DNA of 33,481 nt from an uncultured Alphaproteobacteria bacterium. GTDB lineage: Bacteria > Pseudomonadota > Alphaproteobacteria > Methylaequorales > Methylaequoraceae. Within the stretch, counting starts at the first letter, position 1. Each line of letters begins with the position of its first letter. The notes under the pieces were generated by a model, which worked only from the letters and a program-made list of their open reading frames with translations, was not told the DNA's origin and ran no database searches. The DNA lies in assembly GCA_902523675.1 (NCBI GenBank), contig CABZAL010000010.1, positions 1 through 33,481 on the forward strand, in the 5' to 3' direction. This document shows positions 32,297-33,481 of this stretch, piece after piece. The translations under genes were made by a program, and so were the position numbers.

Positions 32297-32301
32297 CTCC
32301 C
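32297..32301 (-). promoter_or_regulatory. Ribosome binding site that fixes the rpsU start
   Basis: GGGAG on the minus strand lies 7 bases before the ATA at 32289. It is among the better Shine-Dalgarno matches in the window and supports initiation at that non-standard codon. Confidence 0.65.
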
Positions 32302-32360
32302 TTTAAATTGTTGCTTCTAAGTTATATAAAAAATAATATTAATGTAAACCTTTTTTTTAA

Positions 32361-32972
32361 ATGAAAGAAAAAAATTTAAAAGACAAATTCACGCGAGAAA
32401 TCCTTAAGAATTTTGATAGCTTAAACTATAAAAATTTATCTAATATGGTTGAATGTAAAAAACTTGGAATTAAACCTGAACAATGCAGCAGATATTTATC
32501 ATCATTTTTCCCTAAAGGAATAAACGACGTCTTTTTAAATTTTAATGAAATGATAAGACTAAAACTTCATGATTTAACTAAACAGAAATTAAAAAAACTT
32601 TCTGTAAGTGAAAAAATAAAGTTTTTGTTATTTTCCAGATTAGAAATACTAGAAAAAGAAAAAATAAATTTTAAACCTTTATTGAGATATTTAATTCTTC
32701 CACAAAACTTTTTATTTACTAATAAGCTCCTTTTTAAAGTCTGCGACGAAATTTGGTTTTTGGCAGGAGATAAATCTTTAGATTTTAATTATTATTCAAA
32801 AAGAATTATTTTGATGAATATTTATTCTACTGGCTTAATTTATTGGATCTTTGACAAAAGTCCAAAAAAGATAAAGAGCAATGAGTTTATTAGTAAACAA
32901 ATCAAAAATGTATCTAAAATTGGTAAATATAAATATTGGGTAAAAAATATATTTGGAAACCTAGGATTATAG
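32361..32972 (+). CDS. COQ9 family ubiquinone biosynthesis protein
   Basis: COQ9 is a lipid-binding, TetR-fold-like helper of the COQ7-type hydroxylation step in ubiquinone synthesis. The 203-aa protein shows the family pattern: an N-terminal helix-turn-helix-like part (LGIKPEQCSRYLSSFFPKGI) and SVSEKIKFLLFSRLEILEKE. The diagnostic C-terminal segment is LLRYLILPQNFLFTNKLLFK, CDEIWFLAGDKSLDFNYYSK and RIILMNIYSTGLIYWIFDKS. Position beside rpsU and purK matches alphaproteobacterial gene order. It overlaps the convergent purK by 6 bases. Confidence 0.9.
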   Translation: MKEKNLKDKFTREILKNFDSLNYKNLSNMVECKKLGIKPEQCSRYLSSFFPKGINDVFLNFNEMIRLKLHDLTKQKLKKLSVSEKIKFLLFSRLEILEKEKINFKPLLRYLILPQNFLFTNKLLFKVCDEIWFLAGDKSLDFNYYSKRIILMNIYSTGLIYWIFDKSPKKIKSNEFISKQIKNVSKIGKYKYWVKNIFGNLGL

Positions 32973-33481
32973 TTTTTTAATATATGTTACATGTCCCATT
33001 TTTCTTTTTTCTTTAATAATTTTTTTAAAATAATCATAAATTTTAATATTTTTTTTACTGATTATTTTTTTTTGATACTCGTTACCAATTAAATTTTTCA
33101 TAATACCACCTGATAATATTTTTGGTGCTAAAACTTTTTGTTCAGAAATTGCTCTCAGTAAGTTTTCGAATTGATTAATTTTACAACAGTCTAGACTCCA
33201 ATGTCCTGAATTATGTGGTCTGGGCGCTAATTCATTAATTAGAACCTCACCATTTTTCAAAACAAACATTTCCACTGCTAAAATTCCAATTAGGTTCAAT
33301 TTTAAAGTAATTCTTTTCGCGTATTCAATTGCCTTTCGTTTTGTTTCTATAGAAATATCAGGAGGATATGTAGTTGACTTTAACATATTATCTTTATGTA
33401 AATTATGCACCGGTGGTAAATATTCAATATTACCTTTATAATCTCTGAAACTAATTACAGAAATTTCCTTATCAAAATCAA
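32967..33481 (-). CDS. purK: PurK, 5-(carboxyamino)imidazole ribonucleotide synthase, C-terminal part
   Basis: PurK is an ATP-grasp enzyme of purine synthesis that carboxylates aminoimidazole ribonucleotide. Only the last 171 or so residues are in the window, because the frame stays open to the right edge and the coding start lies outside. Visible motifs are DFDKEISVISFRDYKGN at the edge, LIGILAVEMFVLKNGEVLIN and ELAPRPHNSGHWSLDCCKIN (metal and nucleotide ligands) followed by QFENLLRAI. The GTG at 33410 is internal, not the start. It overlaps the end of the COQ9 gene by 6 bases. Confidence 0.93.
   Translation of the reverse strand, partial: DFDKEISVISFRDYKGNIEYLPPVHNLHKDNMLKSTTYPPDISIETKRKAIEYAKRITLKLNLIGILAVEMFVLKNGEVLINELAPRPHNSGHWSLDCCKINQFENLLRAISEQKVLAPKILSGGIMKNLIGNEYQKKIISKKNIKIYDYFKKIIKEKRKMGHVTYIKKL

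Noticed and set aside
33408-33410. GTG as the purK start
   Set aside because: The frame continues upstream with PurK-like sequence to the window edge, so this is internal.
1-33481. CRISPR arrays, insertion sequences, phage genes or a novel defence system
   Set aside because: No short regularly spaced repeats, transposase, integrase, phage structural genes or toxin-antitoxin-like pairs were seen. Accessory-looking novelty is confined to the flagellar island.

Overview
This AT-rich (roughly 30% G+C by eye), very compact window looks like the chromosome of a streamlined, free-living, probably marine alphaproteobacterium. That assignment is an inference from family content and gene order: COQ9 next to rpsU and purK, a DUF1244 gene next to an N-formylglutamate amidohydrolase gene, a three-gene pntAA/pntAB/pntB transhydrogenase, and a TakP-like TRAP transporter. 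Genes overlap or are separated by a few bases, and no gene-free stretch exceeds 300 bases.

Positions 1-18959 are a flagellar island, apart from a partial EamA transporter gene at the left edge. One operon on the minus strand runs flgB-flgC-flgD-flgE-flgF (7847 down to 853) and builds the rod, hook cap and hook. Its FlgE is giant (1547 aa). Diverging from it is an unrecognised 305-aa gene with a Lys/Glu/Asn-rich tail. A second minus-strand operon (12773 down to 8848) runs flgP-flgT-lysM-flgA-flgM-(88 aa)-(141 aa). It combines H-ring-type outer basal-body proteins, the P-ring chaperone FlgA and the anti-sigma factor FlgM. Diverging from it on the plus strand is flhA-flhF-flhG-fliA-(134 aa) (12994 to 18147): export gate, polar placement and number control, and sigma-28. 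A separate short hook/rod-family gene follows on the minus strand (18150-18959). This gene set resembles the polar-flagellum clusters of Vibrio and Pseudomonas more than the classic alphaproteobacterial arrangement.

The flagellar transcription units share a visible control logic. Five sigma-54-type -24/-12 elements with identical GG-N10-GC spacing (four of them close to TGGCATW-N4-TTGCW) lie upstream of flgB, the 305-aa gene, flgP, flhA and the short hook-family gene. A sigma-28-like element with exact 15-base spacing lies in the end of flgA, just before flgM. This suggests a hierarchy in which sigma-54 drives rod, hook and export genes, and sigma-28 (FliA, made here) feeds back on its own inhibitor FlgM.

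From 19032 onward the genes are housekeeping and transport: tRNA-Val(GAC); a TRAP transporter (dctP convergent with dctQ-dctM); ribosomal protein L36; pyruvate kinase; an N-formylglutamate amidohydrolase family gene; DUF1244; a UDP-glucuronate 4-epimerase-like gene; a long-chain acyl-CoA synthetase; an M3 oligoendopeptidase; the transhydrogenase operon; rpsU; COQ9; and the C-terminal part of purK, cut by the right edge. The rpsU gene is notable because the only plausible start codon is ATA.
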